A stretch of DNA of 64,000 nt, taken from contig CAJTXZ010000008.1 of assembly GCA_910583725.1 (NCBI GenBank), positions 36,976 through 100,975 on the forward strand, read 5' to 3'. Origin of the DNA: an uncultured Vampirovibrio sp. Its GTDB lineage: Bacteria > Cyanobacteriota > Vampirovibrionia > Gastranaerophilales > Gastranaerophilaceae. Below the pieces are notes generated by a model, which searched no databases, was not told where the DNA came from, and worked only from the letters and a program-made list of their open reading frames with translations. The translations under genes and the position numbers were made by a program. How positions within the stretch are numbered: position 1 is the stretch's first letter; every line of letters starts with the position of its first letter. Shown piece after piece: positions 18,090 through 26,980 of the stretch.

Positions 18090-19091
18090 TTATTTAAGAT
18101 TTTCTCTAAGATTTACAACAGCTGAACCCCAGGCCATGCCTGCGCCAAATGCGCAAAGGATTGCTTTTGATGGTGTTTTGATTTTGCCAGATTCAAGCGC
18201 TTCAGCTAGTGCAATTGGAACTGAAGCAGCAGAAGTATTTCCGTATTTATCAATATTTACAATAACTTTTTCATCATCAAATTCAAGCCTGTTTTGAAGT
18301 CCTTCAATAATTCTTAAATTTGCCTGATGCGGTACAAGATAATCAATGTCTTTGGGCTCAAGGTTTGCATCTTTTAAACAGTGCATAATTGATTCTGGCA
18401 TTGTTTGAACTACAAATTTGTAAACTTCTTTTCCGTTCATTGTAATTTTTTGCTGGCCAAGTTCCGATGGTTTAACTAGCGGGCAGTTGTCTCCAACCAA
18501 ATTCATTGTAATATGTCTGCCCATTGTACCATCCGCATTGATATTGAGTGCTAAAATATCATCCTTGCCGTCTTCTGATTCGCTTATTATAATTGCTCCA
18601 GCGCCGTCTCCAAAAAGAACACAGCTTGCTCTGTCATTCCAGTCAAGAAATTTAGAGTTTGTATCAGATGCAACCAAAAGGATATTTTTATATTTTCCTG
18701 CAGCAATAAAGCTTCTGCCGATTTCAAGGGCGTAAAGCATTCCAGTGCAAGCTGCCGTTATATCAAAAGCTATTGCTTTTTTTGCGCCTATTGCTTCTTG
18801 AATGGCGCAGCCGGTTGAAGGATAAATATTGTAAGGATTAGAAGAGGCGACAATTATTGCGTCTATGTCGGCACCCTGCAAGTTTGATTTATTGATGGCA
18901 TCTTTTGCGGCTTGTATTCCAAATAATGTAGAATTCTCATCTCCGTTTGCAATAAATCTTTGTTTTATGCCTGTCCTCGTTGAAATCCACTCATCTGATG
19001 TATCTAAAATTTTTGTTAAATCATCGTTAGTGATTACAGTTTCAGGCACTGCCATGCCAATTGAGCGGATTTGTACTGGTTTATAGTTCAT
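18090..19091 (-). CDS. fabH: Beta-ketoacyl-ACP synthase III
   Basis: FabH condenses acetyl-CoA with malonyl-ACP to start fatty acid synthesis. The 333-residue thiolase-fold protein has the nucleophile C115 in ITAACTGML, the catalytic His in LVPHQANLRI and the Asn in KYGNTSAAS. Length and order (plsX-fabH-fabD-fabG) are typical. Identification is secure. Confidence 0.97.
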   Translation of the reverse strand: MNYKPVQIRSIGMAVPETVITNDDLTKILDTSDEWISTRTGIKQRFIANGDENSTLFGIQAAKDAINKSNLQGADIDAIIVASSNPYNIYPSTGCAIQEAIGAKKAIAFDITAACTGMLYALEIGRSFIAAGKYKNILLVASDTNSKFLDWNDRASCVLFGDGAGAIIISESEDGKDDILALNINADGTMGRHITMNLVGDNCPLVKPSELGQQKITMNGKEVYKFVVQTMPESIMHCLKDANLEPKDIDYLVPHQANLRIIEGLQNRLEFDDEKVIVNIDKYGNTSAASVPIALAEALESGKIKTPSKAILCAFGAGMAWGSAVVNLRENLK

Positions 19092-19124
19092 TTGTTCTGT
19101 TATCCTTCATTCTAAGGTCTTTAT

Positions 19125-20174
19125 CTACTGAAAAAATTCTGCAATTTTTTTATTTACGCCTGTTTCTACTGCTTCTTTTGCAACGCGAACAGCATTTTTG
19201 ATGGCGTAGGCTGTGCTTCTGCCGTGGGCTATAACCGTTATTCCTTTGACACCCAAAAGTAGCGCCCCGCCAAATTCTTCATAATTAATTCTTTTGTAAA
19301 TTCTCTTCATAAAAGGCTTTGCAAGAAGCCCTATAACTTTTGAAATAATGTTGCTGTTAAACTCTTCCTTAATCATTTCAAACAGCATTAGGGAAGAGCC
19401 TTCTATGATTTTAAGAGCAACATTTCCGGTAAAACCGTCACATACGATAACATCGCAGTTTCCATGGAAAATTTCTTTGCCCTCAACATTTCCTATAAAA
19501 TTAATTCCTTGTTCATTTTCCTGCAACATTTTATAGGTTGTCTGAACAAGTTCATTTCCTTTTCCTGCTTCTTCGCCAATATTTAGAATTCCTACAGAGG
19601 GATTGTTTCTGCCGTAGACATTTTTTACAAATGTCGTTCCCATAATTGCAAATTGACAAAGCATTTCAGGCGTACAGCTGCTGTTTGCGCCGGCGTCTAA
19701 TAAAACAAACGGATGTTTCATTGAGGGAAGCGTTACACATATAGCTGGTCTTTCAATGCCTTTTAGCCTGCCAAGCCCAAATAAACTTGACGCCATAGCG
19801 GCACCGGTTGAACCTGCTGCGACAATCGCATCTGATCTTCCCTGAGCTACTGCATCAACGGTTAAGACTATAGAGGATTTTTTCTTTTTTCTGATGGCCT
19901 GGCCGACAGCTTCACCCATTTCTATAACTTCGTCAGCATGAGTAATTATTATATCAAGTTTTGATAAATCTACTTTAATACTGTGGTTAAAATATCCGCC
20001 GCGCATAGATTTAATGCCGTTTTTTTGAATTCTATCAAGCTCGGCCTGAATTTCTTCTTTTTTGCCGACAAGTTCTATCGGGATGCCGTAGTCAAGAGCA
20101 GCCCACACAGCACCTTTTACTATTTCTCTTGGTGCGTGATCTCCCCCCATAGCATCTATTGCTATTCTTGTCAT
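19125..20174 (-). CDS. plsX: Phosphate acyltransferase PlsX
   Basis: PlsX converts acyl-ACP to acyl-phosphate, the acyl donor for PlsY in phospholipid synthesis. The 349-residue protein has the N-terminal IAIDAMGGDHAP signature, GSTGAAM and DGFTGNVALK motifs and normal length. It lies after rpmF and 33 bp before fabH, the usual bacterial arrangement linking ribosomal protein L32 with lipid synthesis. No plsY is in the window. Confidence 0.97.
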   Translation of the reverse strand: MTRIAIDAMGGDHAPREIVKGAVWAALDYGIPIELVGKKEEIQAELDRIQKNGIKSMRGGYFNHSIKVDLSKLDIIITHADEVIEMGEAVGQAIRKKKKSSIVLTVDAVAQGRSDAIVAAGSTGAAMASSLFGLGRLKGIERPAICVTLPSMKHPFVLLDAGANSSCTPEMLCQFAIMGTTFVKNVYGRNNPSVGILNIGEEAGKGNELVQTTYKMLQENEQGINFIGNVEGKEIFHGNCDVIVCDGFTGNVALKIIEGSSLMLFEMIKEEFNSNIISKVIGLLAKPFMKRIYKRINYEEFGGALLLGVKGITVIAHGRSTAYAIKNAVRVAKEAVETGVNKKIAEFFQ

Positions 20175-20259
20175 AATACTAACTTCCTCAAAACAAGTCT
20201 TATCCTAAATGTTTAGGGCAGGCAAAAATTGTATCGCCTGCCATTTCTAAACTTAATTA

Positions 20260-20616
20260 TTATTTTTCTTCCGTATCAGCTTTTTTAGGTTTTCTGGTTC
20301 TTTTTGGTTTTTCTTCGCTTTCGGTTGATTCTGATTCGGTTTTAGCTTCTGCTTTTACTTCAGCGTCATCAACTGGTTTTGCTTCTGTTTCAACAACCTT
20401 ACTGTCAGCTTTTTTTACTTCCGCTGTTGTATCAGCTGTTTGGCCTTTAATGCTTACAACCTTGTTTTTATATGTTCCACATTCAGCGCAAACTGTATGT
20501 GTTAAAACAATGCTTCCGCAGTTTTTGCAAGTAGTTGTGGCGGGAACTGTTGCTTTCCAGTTGGCTCTTCTTTTTGCTTGGGCTGATCTGCCTGTTCTTT
20601 TCTTCGGTACTGCCAT
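20260..20616 (-). CDS. rpmF: 50S ribosomal protein L32 with a long charged C-terminal tail
   Basis: Residues 1-57 are a complete zinc-type L32: MAVPKKRTGRSAQAKRR at the start, then C30-x2-C33 and C43-x2-C46 (CKNC, CAEC). Residues 58-118 are an extra low-complexity tail rich in Glu, Lys, Thr and Ala ending KPKRTRKPKKADTEEK. Normal L32 stops near residue 60. The tail is in frame with no sign of a sequencing error, and the whole gene keeps its place upstream of plsX. The function of the tail is unknown; it could extend from the ribosome surface near the exit of the 50S subunit or be cleaved. Confidence 0.94.
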   Translation of the reverse strand: MAVPKKRTGRSAQAKRRANWKATVPATTTCKNCGSIVLTHTVCAECGTYKNKVVSIKGQTADTTAEVKKADSKVVETEAKPVDDAEVKAEAKTESESTESEEKPKRTRKPKKADTEEK

Positions 20617-20690
20617 TTTTCGTATTCCTTTTATTTTTAATAGTTAATTGTTATCTGATTTTAACATAAACATAAAATAATTGTCATAAA

Positions 20691-20740
20691 AAAAGTCGTC
20701 CTTGTCAATATTTTGAATAATATTATTAAGGACGACTTTT
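20691..20740 (-). terminator. Terminator of the winged-helix gene
   Basis: Perfect 13-bp inverted repeat (20691-20703 with 20728-20740). Read on the minus strand it ends in a run of T residues, 57 bp after the stop of the gene ending at 20797. Confidence 0.8.
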
Positions 20741-20796
20741 ATAATTATTGGCTTGTAAACTTATTATTTACATTAAATGCTTATATAAGACATTTA

Positions 20797-21000
20797 TTAT
20801 ATAAGGCTAACTTTTGTATAAGCGCCTTTTCTTTCAATGTTAACTTTGTCTTCCCTTGCTAACCAGCCAAGGCTTAAGCTTGTAAAGTTTGCATCAAGGT
20901 TAAGGTCTTTTTGCATTTTCTTTGTAGTAACTTCGCCGTTTTCTGAAAGGTAGTTGTAAACTTCGCCAACTGCTTCGATAATGCTTTCTTGTAATCTCAT
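20797..21000 (-). CDS. Small winged-helix protein (DUF2582-like)
   Basis: The 67-residue protein is a single winged helix-turn-helix: an N-terminal helix ESIIEAVGEVYNYLSENG, a recognition-type segment TTKKMQKDLNL and the characteristic LGWLAREDKVNI before the beta wing. It fits the DUF2582 winged-helix family. Such proteins are small DNA-binding or protein-binding domains of unknown role. GGAG precedes the ATG at 21000. It is divergent from leuD across 168 bp and has its own terminator. Confidence 0.85.
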   Translation of the reverse strand: MRLQESIIEAVGEVYNYLSENGEVTTKKMQKDLNLDANFTSLSLGWLAREDKVNIERKGAYTKVSLI

Positions 21001-21092
21001 CTTTTTCTCTCCTTTTAACTAACTGTGATGACGTATGTTTTGTGTATTTTTTACAAAAGTAAACAATTTCACAAAGTTTGAGCGTATATAAT

Positions 21093-21122
21093 TTGTATTA
21101 GCTCTTTCTTTATGTATATAAT
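21093..21122 (+). promoter_or_regulatory. Possible leuD-leuB promoter
   Basis: TATAAT at 21117-21122 with TTGTAT 18 bp upstream (21093-21098). A second TATAAT lies at 21087-21092. The boxes lie 47 bp before the leuD start. Confidence 0.35.
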
Positions 21123-21168
21123 AGAAAATAGATTTTAAAATGTAAATGGAACAAATGGAGGAGAAATT

Positions 21169-21660
21169 TTGAAAAAAGGCAAAAGTTTTGTATATGGGGA
21201 TGATGTTGATACGGATGTAATTATCCCTGCAAGGTATCTAAACACAAGCGACCCTAAGGAATTAGCCGAGCATTGTATGGAAGATATTGATAAAGATTTC
21301 TGCAAAAACGTTCAAAAAGATGATTTTATTGTAGCAGGAGATAATTTTGGCTGCGGTTCAAGCCGTGAGCATGCTCCTATATCCATTAAAGCGTCAGGCG
21401 TGAGTGCTGTTATTGCCAAAAGTTTTGCGAGAATTTTCTATAGAAATGCCATAAATATTGGCCTTGTTATTATAGAAAACGACAAGCTTCCTGATGAAAC
21501 AAAAAATGGTGATGAAATTTGCATGGATTTAGATAACGGCATTGTTAAAAATTTAACTACTGGTAAGGAATATAAGGTTAGCGTATATCCAAAGGAAATT
21601 CAGGAATTAATCAATGCCGGTGGCCTTGTAAATTATACAAAAAAGAAATTAGGAGTTTAG
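21169..21660 (+). CDS. leuD: 3-isopropylmalate dehydratase small subunit
   Basis: LeuD is the swivel domain of isopropylmalate isomerase in leucine synthesis. The 163-residue protein begins GKSFVYGDDVDTDVIIPARYL and has the NFGCGSSREHAP motif. Its short form is the kind paired with LeuC in archaea and many bacteria. The start is TTG at 21169, supported by GGAGGAG 5 bp upstream; no other start fits. leuC is not adjacent. leuB follows after about 13 bp. Confidence 0.94.
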   Translation: MKKGKSFVYGDDVDTDVIIPARYLNTSDPKELAEHCMEDIDKDFCKNVQKDDFIVAGDNFGCGSSREHAPISIKASGVSAVIAKSFARIFYRNAINIGLVIIENDKLPDETKNGDEICMDLDNGIVKNLTTGKEYKVSVYPKEIQELINAGGLVNYTKKKLGV

Positions 21661-21673
21661 TTAGGAGTTTTTG

Positions 21674-22777
21674 ATGAAAGAATATAAAGTAGCTGTTGTT
21701 GCGGGTGATGGCATTGGTCCTGAAATTATGGATGAAGCCAAAAAAGTGCTTGGCGCAGCTGAAAAGGTTTTTGATTTTAAGATTGAATATAAGGATGAAT
21801 TAATTGGCGGAATAGCCTACGAAAAAACAGGCGTACCATTGCCTGATGAAACTGTTAAGACAGCTAAAGAAGCTGACGCTGTTATGCTTGGCGCAGTGGG
21901 CGATTGGAAATACGATACACTTCCTCCTGAAGTTAGGCCGGAAAGAGCTTTGCTTGGTATAAGAAAAGCTCTTGGTTTGTTTGCAAACTTGCGTCCTGCT
22001 ATTGTTTGGGATGAATTAGTAACTTCGAGCCCCTTGAAACCTGAAAACGTATCTGGTGTTGATATTATGATAATAAGAGAATTAACCGGTGATGTTTATT
22101 TTGGTGAGCCAAAGGGCATAGAAGTTCGTCTTGACAAGGATGGGAATGGCAAAAAATTCGGCTTCAATAATATGATATATTCTGAGGATGAAGTAAGAAG
22201 GATTGCAAAAATTGCGTTTGAAACTGCAATGGTAAGGGGTAAAAAACTTTGTTCTGTTGATAAGGCAAATGTGCTTGATGTTTCAAGGCTGTGGCGTGAA
22301 GTAATTCTTGAAGTTGCAAAGGATTATCCCGAGGTTGAATTATCGCATATGTACGTTGATAATGCAGCAATGCAGTTAATCAGAGCGCCAAAACAGTTTG
22401 ATACAATTGTTACCGGAAATATTTTTGGAGATATTTTATCAGATGAAGCTTCTATGCTTTCAGGCTCTCTTGGCCTTCTTCCAAGTGCCAGCCTTGGCGA
22501 AGCCGGAAAAACTTCTTTGTATGAGCCTATCCACGGCTCTGCACCTGATTTAAGAGGCAAGGATGTTGTAAATCCTATTGCAACGATACTTTCGGCCGGT
22601 ATGATGCTTAAATATTCATTTAAGATGAATGAAGCTTATGATTTGATTGAAAAATCAATCAAAGACGTACTTAAAGACGGTTATAGAACTGCTGATATTA
22701 TGTCTGATGGTAAAGAGCTCATAGGTACAAAGCGTATGGGGGATTTAATCAGGGATAAAGTATTAAAGGCAAAATAG
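21674..22777 (+). CDS. leuB: 3-isopropylmalate dehydrogenase
   Basis: LeuB oxidatively decarboxylates 3-isopropylmalate in leucine synthesis. The 367-residue protein has GDGIGPEIM, the ELTGDVYFG motif, the metal/substrate aspartates in VDNAAMQL and FGDILSDEASML, and the NAD loop GSAPDLRGK. I take ATG 21674 rather than the TTG three bases earlier because AGGAG is 6 bp from the ATG. It is followed directly by a racemase gene with no gap. Confidence 0.96.
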   Translation: MKEYKVAVVAGDGIGPEIMDEAKKVLGAAEKVFDFKIEYKDELIGGIAYEKTGVPLPDETVKTAKEADAVMLGAVGDWKYDTLPPEVRPERALLGIRKALGLFANLRPAIVWDELVTSSPLKPENVSGVDIMIIRELTGDVYFGEPKGIEVRLDKDGNGKKFGFNNMIYSEDEVRRIAKIAFETAMVRGKKLCSVDKANVLDVSRLWREVILEVAKDYPEVELSHMYVDNAAMQLIRAPKQFDTIVTGNIFGDILSDEASMLSGSLGLLPSASLGEAGKTSLYEPIHGSAPDLRGKDVVNPIATILSAGMMLKYSFKMNEAYDLIEKSIKDVLKDGYRTADIMSDGKELIGTKRMGDLIRDKVLKAK

Positions 22778-23485
22778 ATGAAAACAATCGGCATAATAGG
22801 CGGAATGAGCTTTGAATCTACCATTGAGTATTATAGAATACTTAATGAAATGGTTAACGAAAGGCTTGGCGGCTTGCATAGTGCTAAAATTTTAATGGAA
22901 AGCTATGATTTTGATATAATTGCCAATTTGCAAGAATCCGGGGAGTGGCAGAAGCTTGGGGAAATTCTTTCTTCTTCCGCTAAGAAACTTGAAAATACTG
23001 GTGCAGATTATATTATGATAGCAACAAATACTATGCACAGTGTTGCTGGTGCTGTTCAAAACAGTATAAGCATTCCGCTTATTCATATTGCCGATGCTGC
23101 GGCGAAAAATATTAAGGAAATTGACTGTAAAACAGTTTTGCTTCTTGGCACTAAATATACAATGAAAGAGTCATTTTATACAAAAAAGCTTGTTGGTGAA
23201 TATGGTTTAAATGTTATAGTACCTGATGAAGCGGAAATGGATATTGTTCATAATATTATATTTGATGAACTTTGTGCAGGAAAAGTTTTGGATGATTCGC
23301 GGCAGAAAATTCTTGAAATTATTGAAAAATATAAGAATTTTGGTGCAGAGTGTGTTGTTTTAGGCTGTACAGAACTTCCAAACCTTATAAATGATAAATT
23401 GGTTTTTGGAATTCCTGTTATTAATACGGTATATTCTCATTGCAGGGCTGCGGCAGAAGAAGCTCTTAAAACTTCATGTTTATAA
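22778..23485 (+). CDS. Aspartate/glutamate racemase family protein
   Basis: This 235-residue PLP-independent racemase begins GIIGGMSFESTIEYYR, typical of the aspartate/glutamate racemase family. The first catalytic position carries threonine (T83 in IATNTMH) while the second is C197 in VLGCTELP. The common pair is Cys/Cys. A Thr/Cys pair is known from the E. coli L-aspartate/glutamate-specific member, as I recall, so one-sided specificity is likely. It starts immediately after the leuB stop (TAGATG), so it is co-translated; why it lies in a leucine operon is not clear. Confidence 0.9.
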   Translation: MKTIGIIGGMSFESTIEYYRILNEMVNERLGGLHSAKILMESYDFDIIANLQESGEWQKLGEILSSSAKKLENTGADYIMIATNTMHSVAGAVQNSISIPLIHIADAAAKNIKEIDCKTVLLLGTKYTMKESFYTKKLVGEYGLNVIVPDEAEMDIVHNIIFDELCAGKVLDDSRQKILEIIEKYKNFGAECVVLGCTELPNLINDKLVFGIPVINTVYSHCRAAAEEALKTSCL

Positions 23486-23501
23486 AGATTGGAGCAATAA
23501 A

Positions 23502-23942
23502 ATGAATAAAGAAGTTAAGAAAATTTTATGTTTTGTCTTTTTGTTTTGTACCTGGCTATTTATATTTACGCAAACTTTTGCTTTTGCAAAGCAAAATTAT
23601 AGTTATAATGCACCTGTATTAAAGTTTAATTCAAAAGAAGCATATGAATATTATAGAAACAATATAAATGAGGCGGTTTATAAGACTATGCCAAGAACTT
23701 TTTCGTACAAGGATAGAGAACCCCAGTTTGCAATCACAGTAAATAAGACGGGGCATGTTGATAAGGCGTGGATTTTAGTTAGCTCGGGCTCAAAAAAATA
23801 TGATGAAAAAGTAATAAGAAAAATGCGAGAGGCAGAATTACCGGCTTATTCTGATTATATGAATGCCAAGCAGCTTACTTTTAAATATAAGATTAAAAAA
23901 CAAACAAAAATTATTCCTATTCCAATTCCTTTGTGGTTTTAA
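23502..23942 (+). CDS. Exported TonB C-terminal-like domain protein
   Basis: I start at ATG 23502 because TTGGAG lies 8 bp upstream; the open frame extends further but into the racemase gene. The 146-residue product has a signal peptide (hydrophobic core about 8-26, ending FAFAK) and a mature domain with FAITVNKTGHVDKAWILVSS and KYDEKVIRKMREAELPAY, the pattern of TonB C-terminal domains. There is no ExbB/ExbD gene nearby and no proline-rich spacer, so it is not a full TonB. It probably has a periplasmic binding role. Confidence 0.78.
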   Translation: MNKEVKKILCFVFLFCTWLFIFTQTFAFAKQNYSYNAPVLKFNSKEAYEYYRNNINEAVYKTMPRTFSYKDREPQFAITVNKTGHVDKAWILVSSGSKKYDEKVIRKMREAELPAYSDYMNAKQLTFKYKIKKQTKIIPIPIPLWF

Positions 23943-23986
23943 TCGTGTTTTTTATTGTAAAAAGCTGATGTGCAGAAGTTTCCGGC

Positions 23987-25789
23987 TTATTTTGTCACTT
24001 GTAGTGTTGCGAATCTTGCAAAGGGATTTTTTAATTTCATGGTTTGCTTCTGTGTATTTTTGGAATCAATATTTGATGATTGTTCTTTGGTGTTTGAATT
24101 ATTATAATTTGCAAAATGTCTGTAGTCCTTTAAATCTTCTATTGCCATCATATGCGCAACGCGTGAAGATTGTTTTTGCTCTTTTGTGACAAATATATCA
24201 AGAAGAATTGTTGGAATAGTGGATAAAAAAGCTGGGGCAAGTGCTTTTATGATGTTTTTGGCACCTATTTTGTCTGATTTCATTAATTTTGCAATCTGCG
24301 TCATTGATAAAATTATACCTGTAATAGATAAGATGCAGTTTCCATATTGTTTTACTATTTGTCCTAAGGCTTCTGTGTTTTCAGAATAAGTTTGCGATTT
24401 ATCATCAATTTTATTAAAGGTCTTAAATACATTTGTCTGTAATTGTTTTGCGTCATTCTTTTGTTTTTCAGAGAGCGTAATTCGGTTTTTTGCTAGTTTT
24501 ATCTGTTTATCCTTGTCGCCATTTTCTTTTTTATATTTTTCATATTCTTTGTTTTCTTTTAGGGCTCTAAAATAAAACTGAAAGATATTTTCCTTCTTTT
24601 TATTTGGTGTTTCGATTTTGATTTTATTTAATTTGTCATCATCTACATACAAGGCTTTTTCCGGATTATTTTGAAAATCCCGTATAACTTCAAACCTTGC
24701 CACTCTTGAGGCCTGCTTCTGTAGTTTTGCAGAAACAATAGATACCGGTATCATGGCAATAAAGGTTGTAACCAGCGGAATAAGATTTAGACCGCCTGCT
24801 TCTTTTAAATTTTTATACCCATCAAACATTTTAAGAATATTGCCGCTTGGCTTCTGAGCTCTTTTGTCTGCCGCTTTTGCCAATAATGAAACAATGCCTC
24901 TTATTACAAAACCTGCTGCAGCGCCTAATAAGGCCCCGCTTGCGACAAATGTATTTGTGCCAAGCTCAACATCCTCTGCATAATCCTGAGAAGCGGTATC
25001 GATTTCTTCCACAATTTGCGTTATCATTTCCTGTTCTTCTTTTGCGCTCTGAACAGTTTCTTTGCTTAGTGGTTTATTGAAATTTTTCTTATTCTCTTCA
25101 AAAAGTTTATTTTGTTCTTCAAGATAATCTTTAACTTCCTGATTGCTTGATGTTAAAGATTTTAGTGTTGCAATGGCTTCCTTTACTGCGGTCGGCGGTT
25201 TTTGTTTTTCCGTTTCTTCCTTAATCTCAACACTTTCCGATAGTGTCTGCACTTCTTTTAGTTGTGTATCAGTAAGGATGGCGAATTGATTTTCCGATTT
25301 TGATTCTTTGTTAACTGCCTCATGGCGGCCTACTTTTGATGCAAATATTTCTTGTTTTACTGCCCAGCTTATAACCGGTGCAGCTGCTATCATTCCTGCG
25401 ATTGAAGTAATGATGGTTGGCGCTTGGGTGAACAGCAGCATTTTTGTTTCATCCATTTTGTTAAAAGCTTCCTGTCCTTTTTTACTTCTTGTAAATAAGA
25501 AAAATGGAATGGTTGCAGCCAATGAAATTATGGATATTGCAAATTGCTGCAAAGCTTCAACGGCAATTTCTGCGTTTTCAGCCTTCACCTGGGAATATTC
25601 ATCCATAATATCAACAGCGTTAAGTACGGCATTTATCTTTTTTATTTGTTTTTGCTTTTCGGCTTCTGATAAAGGATTGTTTTTAAAATAAAGCTCTTTT
25701 TTTGCCGCACGCTCATTTCGTTCTGCTTTCCATTTGGCGTATTTCGGCTTATTTTTTCTATATTCAAGGTAGCTGTTTAAAATTTCCAT
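23987..25789 (-). CDS. Membrane protein with three internal repeats, unknown function
   Basis: The 600-residue protein contains three copies of one module (about 54-160, 256-371 and 452-556). Each has an acidic/polar helix of the type D-x-x-SQ-x-YAE-x, two hydrophobic helices and a final motif close to SRVAR-x-x-AI-x-D (SKVGRHEAV, SRVARFEVIRD, SRVAHMMAIED). Copies 1 and 3 also share an upstream basic segment with Y-x-K-W/Y-K and LSE-x-x-K. The linkers are charged and helical. No known family is recognised. It looks like a lineage-specific product of intragenic triplication. It is monocistronic on the minus strand, convergent with the TonB-like gene. Confidence 0.85.
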   Translation of the reverse strand: MEILNSYLEYRKNKPKYAKWKAERNERAAKKELYFKNNPLSEAEKQKQIKKINAVLNAVDIMDEYSQVKAENAEIAVEALQQFAISIISLAATIPFFLFTRSKKGQEAFNKMDETKMLLFTQAPTIITSIAGMIAAAPVISWAVKQEIFASKVGRHEAVNKESKSENQFAILTDTQLKEVQTLSESVEIKEETEKQKPPTAVKEAIATLKSLTSSNQEVKDYLEEQNKLFEENKKNFNKPLSKETVQSAKEEQEMITQIVEEIDTASQDYAEDVELGTNTFVASGALLGAAAGFVIRGIVSLLAKAADKRAQKPSGNILKMFDGYKNLKEAGGLNLIPLVTTFIAMIPVSIVSAKLQKQASRVARFEVIRDFQNNPEKALYVDDDKLNKIKIETPNKKKENIFQFYFRALKENKEYEKYKKENGDKDKQIKLAKNRITLSEKQKNDAKQLQTNVFKTFNKIDDKSQTYSENTEALGQIVKQYGNCILSITGIILSMTQIAKLMKSDKIGAKNIIKALAPAFLSTIPTILLDIFVTKEQKQSSRVAHMMAIEDLKDYRHFANYNNSNTKEQSSNIDSKNTQKQTMKLKNPFARFATLQVTK

Positions 25790-25902
25790 TAAAATATTTT
25801 CAGGCGCTTGTACGTTATTTTAAAACACCTGAAATAAATTGCTTGCTATGCATTATAGAAAAACTTAAAAATGTAACTTTTCTTAATAAAACAACTTATT
25901 TT

Positions 25903-26526
25903 TTATTGGGCAAGGTTTTTGCTTACTTCAATTAAATCCAACACTTTTTTGTAAACATAATCAGGGTCTCTAACATCGCCGATTGCAACAATATAGTCAT
26001 GAAAACTTCCGACGCATACAAAAGAAATATTGCCCAAATTTGACATTTTTTGAAGAGGGCCTTTTGTAACGCTTGAATCAAGGATGGATGTGTATTCAAG
26101 GTATCTGAATTTGCCGTCAAATGCATTATATGTATATTCCATCTTTGTTTGATAGAATGTGAATTTTCTTGCCATCGTATTTTTTCTTGCAATATAGACA
26201 GACAAAAGGAAGGTTAGCATAAAAAATGTGCCGCCTGTTGTCCAGAAAATGAATTGATAATCCAAGAATCCAAAAAAGCTTAATACAACGGTTAAAAATG
26301 TTCCGATTGTTGCTGTTGCAACAACTCCTATAAACAGTGCAAGGAAAAATGCCCTTATCGATATTATTGACATATCAAAAGCAGGCTTTATATTAAATAC
26401 CAATTCTTCTTCTCTTGGTCTTGGTATTATTGTTTTAGTTTTAACCTTTTTTTCCATGCTCCCGCCACATCTGCTGCAGCAGAGTGCATTATCTGGCAAT
26501 TTTTGACCGCAAAATTTACACTGCAT
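25903..26526 (-). CDS. Zinc-ribbon membrane protein
   Basis: From ATG 26526 the product is 207 residues. It has an N-terminal zinc ribbon (CKFCGQKLPDNALCCSRCG: C-x2-C...C-x2-C), a linker, two membrane helices (about 52-75 and 87-107) and a C-terminal soluble domain of about 90 residues whose pattern (TFYQTKMEYTYNAFDG, LEYTSILDSS) resembles bacterial PH-like domains. A TTG 18 bp upstream is an alternative start. The domain order (zinc ribbon-2TM-PH-like) is common in uncharacterised envelope proteins. It is the last gene of the minus-strand operon that starts at 29892, after a 77-bp gap. Confidence 0.75.
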   Translation of the reverse strand: MQCKFCGQKLPDNALCCSRCGGSMEKKVKTKTIIPRPREEELVFNIKPAFDMSIISIRAFFLALFIGVVATATIGTFLTVVLSFFGFLDYQFIFWTTGGTFFMLTFLLSVYIARKNTMARKFTFYQTKMEYTYNAFDGKFRYLEYTSILDSSVTKGPLQKMSNLGNISFVCVGSFHDYIVAIGDVRDPDYVYKKVLDLIEVSKNLAQ

Positions 26527-26603
26527 ATATATACCGCTTTTCAACTATTTTATTATGTTTATAAATGTAACATAAATTTTAAATAATAAACAGTAAAAGT
26601 TAA

Positions 26604-26966
26604 TTAAATGTGTCTAAAATTTACATATAGATAAATAATGTAGAATAAACTTATTAAAAATACGGCAATTTGAAGAATTGTAAACAGTTTTAAATTTTTA
26701 TAGGATGCGAAATTTCCTATTGCAAAAGGGAATATGAAGAACATTATTAAGAATGGACTTTGCATATATTGTGCAACAAAAATATATCTTATTGCAGCAG
26801 CAATAAGGCCTGCCAGATACAAGAACAATAAAACAGATAAATAAACAGAGTAATATGCCCTTAGTTTTGGTTCAGTTGTTTCTTTAAATACGTAAACCAT
26901 GCCAAAAATCAGAGATAATATTAATAATAAATTTATGAGTATTAAAATAATTAGTAAACTATGCAA
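26604..26966 (-). CDS. Small integral membrane protein
   Basis: This 120-residue protein is mostly hydrophobic, with four membrane helices (about 3-26, 37-60, 70-90 and 95-115) and very short loops. No motif or family is recognised. It lies 14 bp after the alpha/beta hydrolase gene and 77 bp before the zinc-ribbon gene. Confidence 0.65.
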   Translation of the reverse strand: MHSLLIILILINLLLILSLIFGMVYVFKETTEPKLRAYYSVYLSVLLFLYLAGLIAAAIRYIFVAQYMQSPFLIMFFIFPFAIGNFASYKNLKLFTILQIAVFLISLFYIIYLYVNFRHI

Positions 26967-26980
26967 GCTCTTTGTCTCCT

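Noticed and set aside
373..20616. Zinc-free paralogues of ribosomal proteins L28, L32 or S18
   Set aside because: All three proteins in this window keep their zinc-binding cysteines, and no second copies are present, so no zinc-switch system can be claimed.
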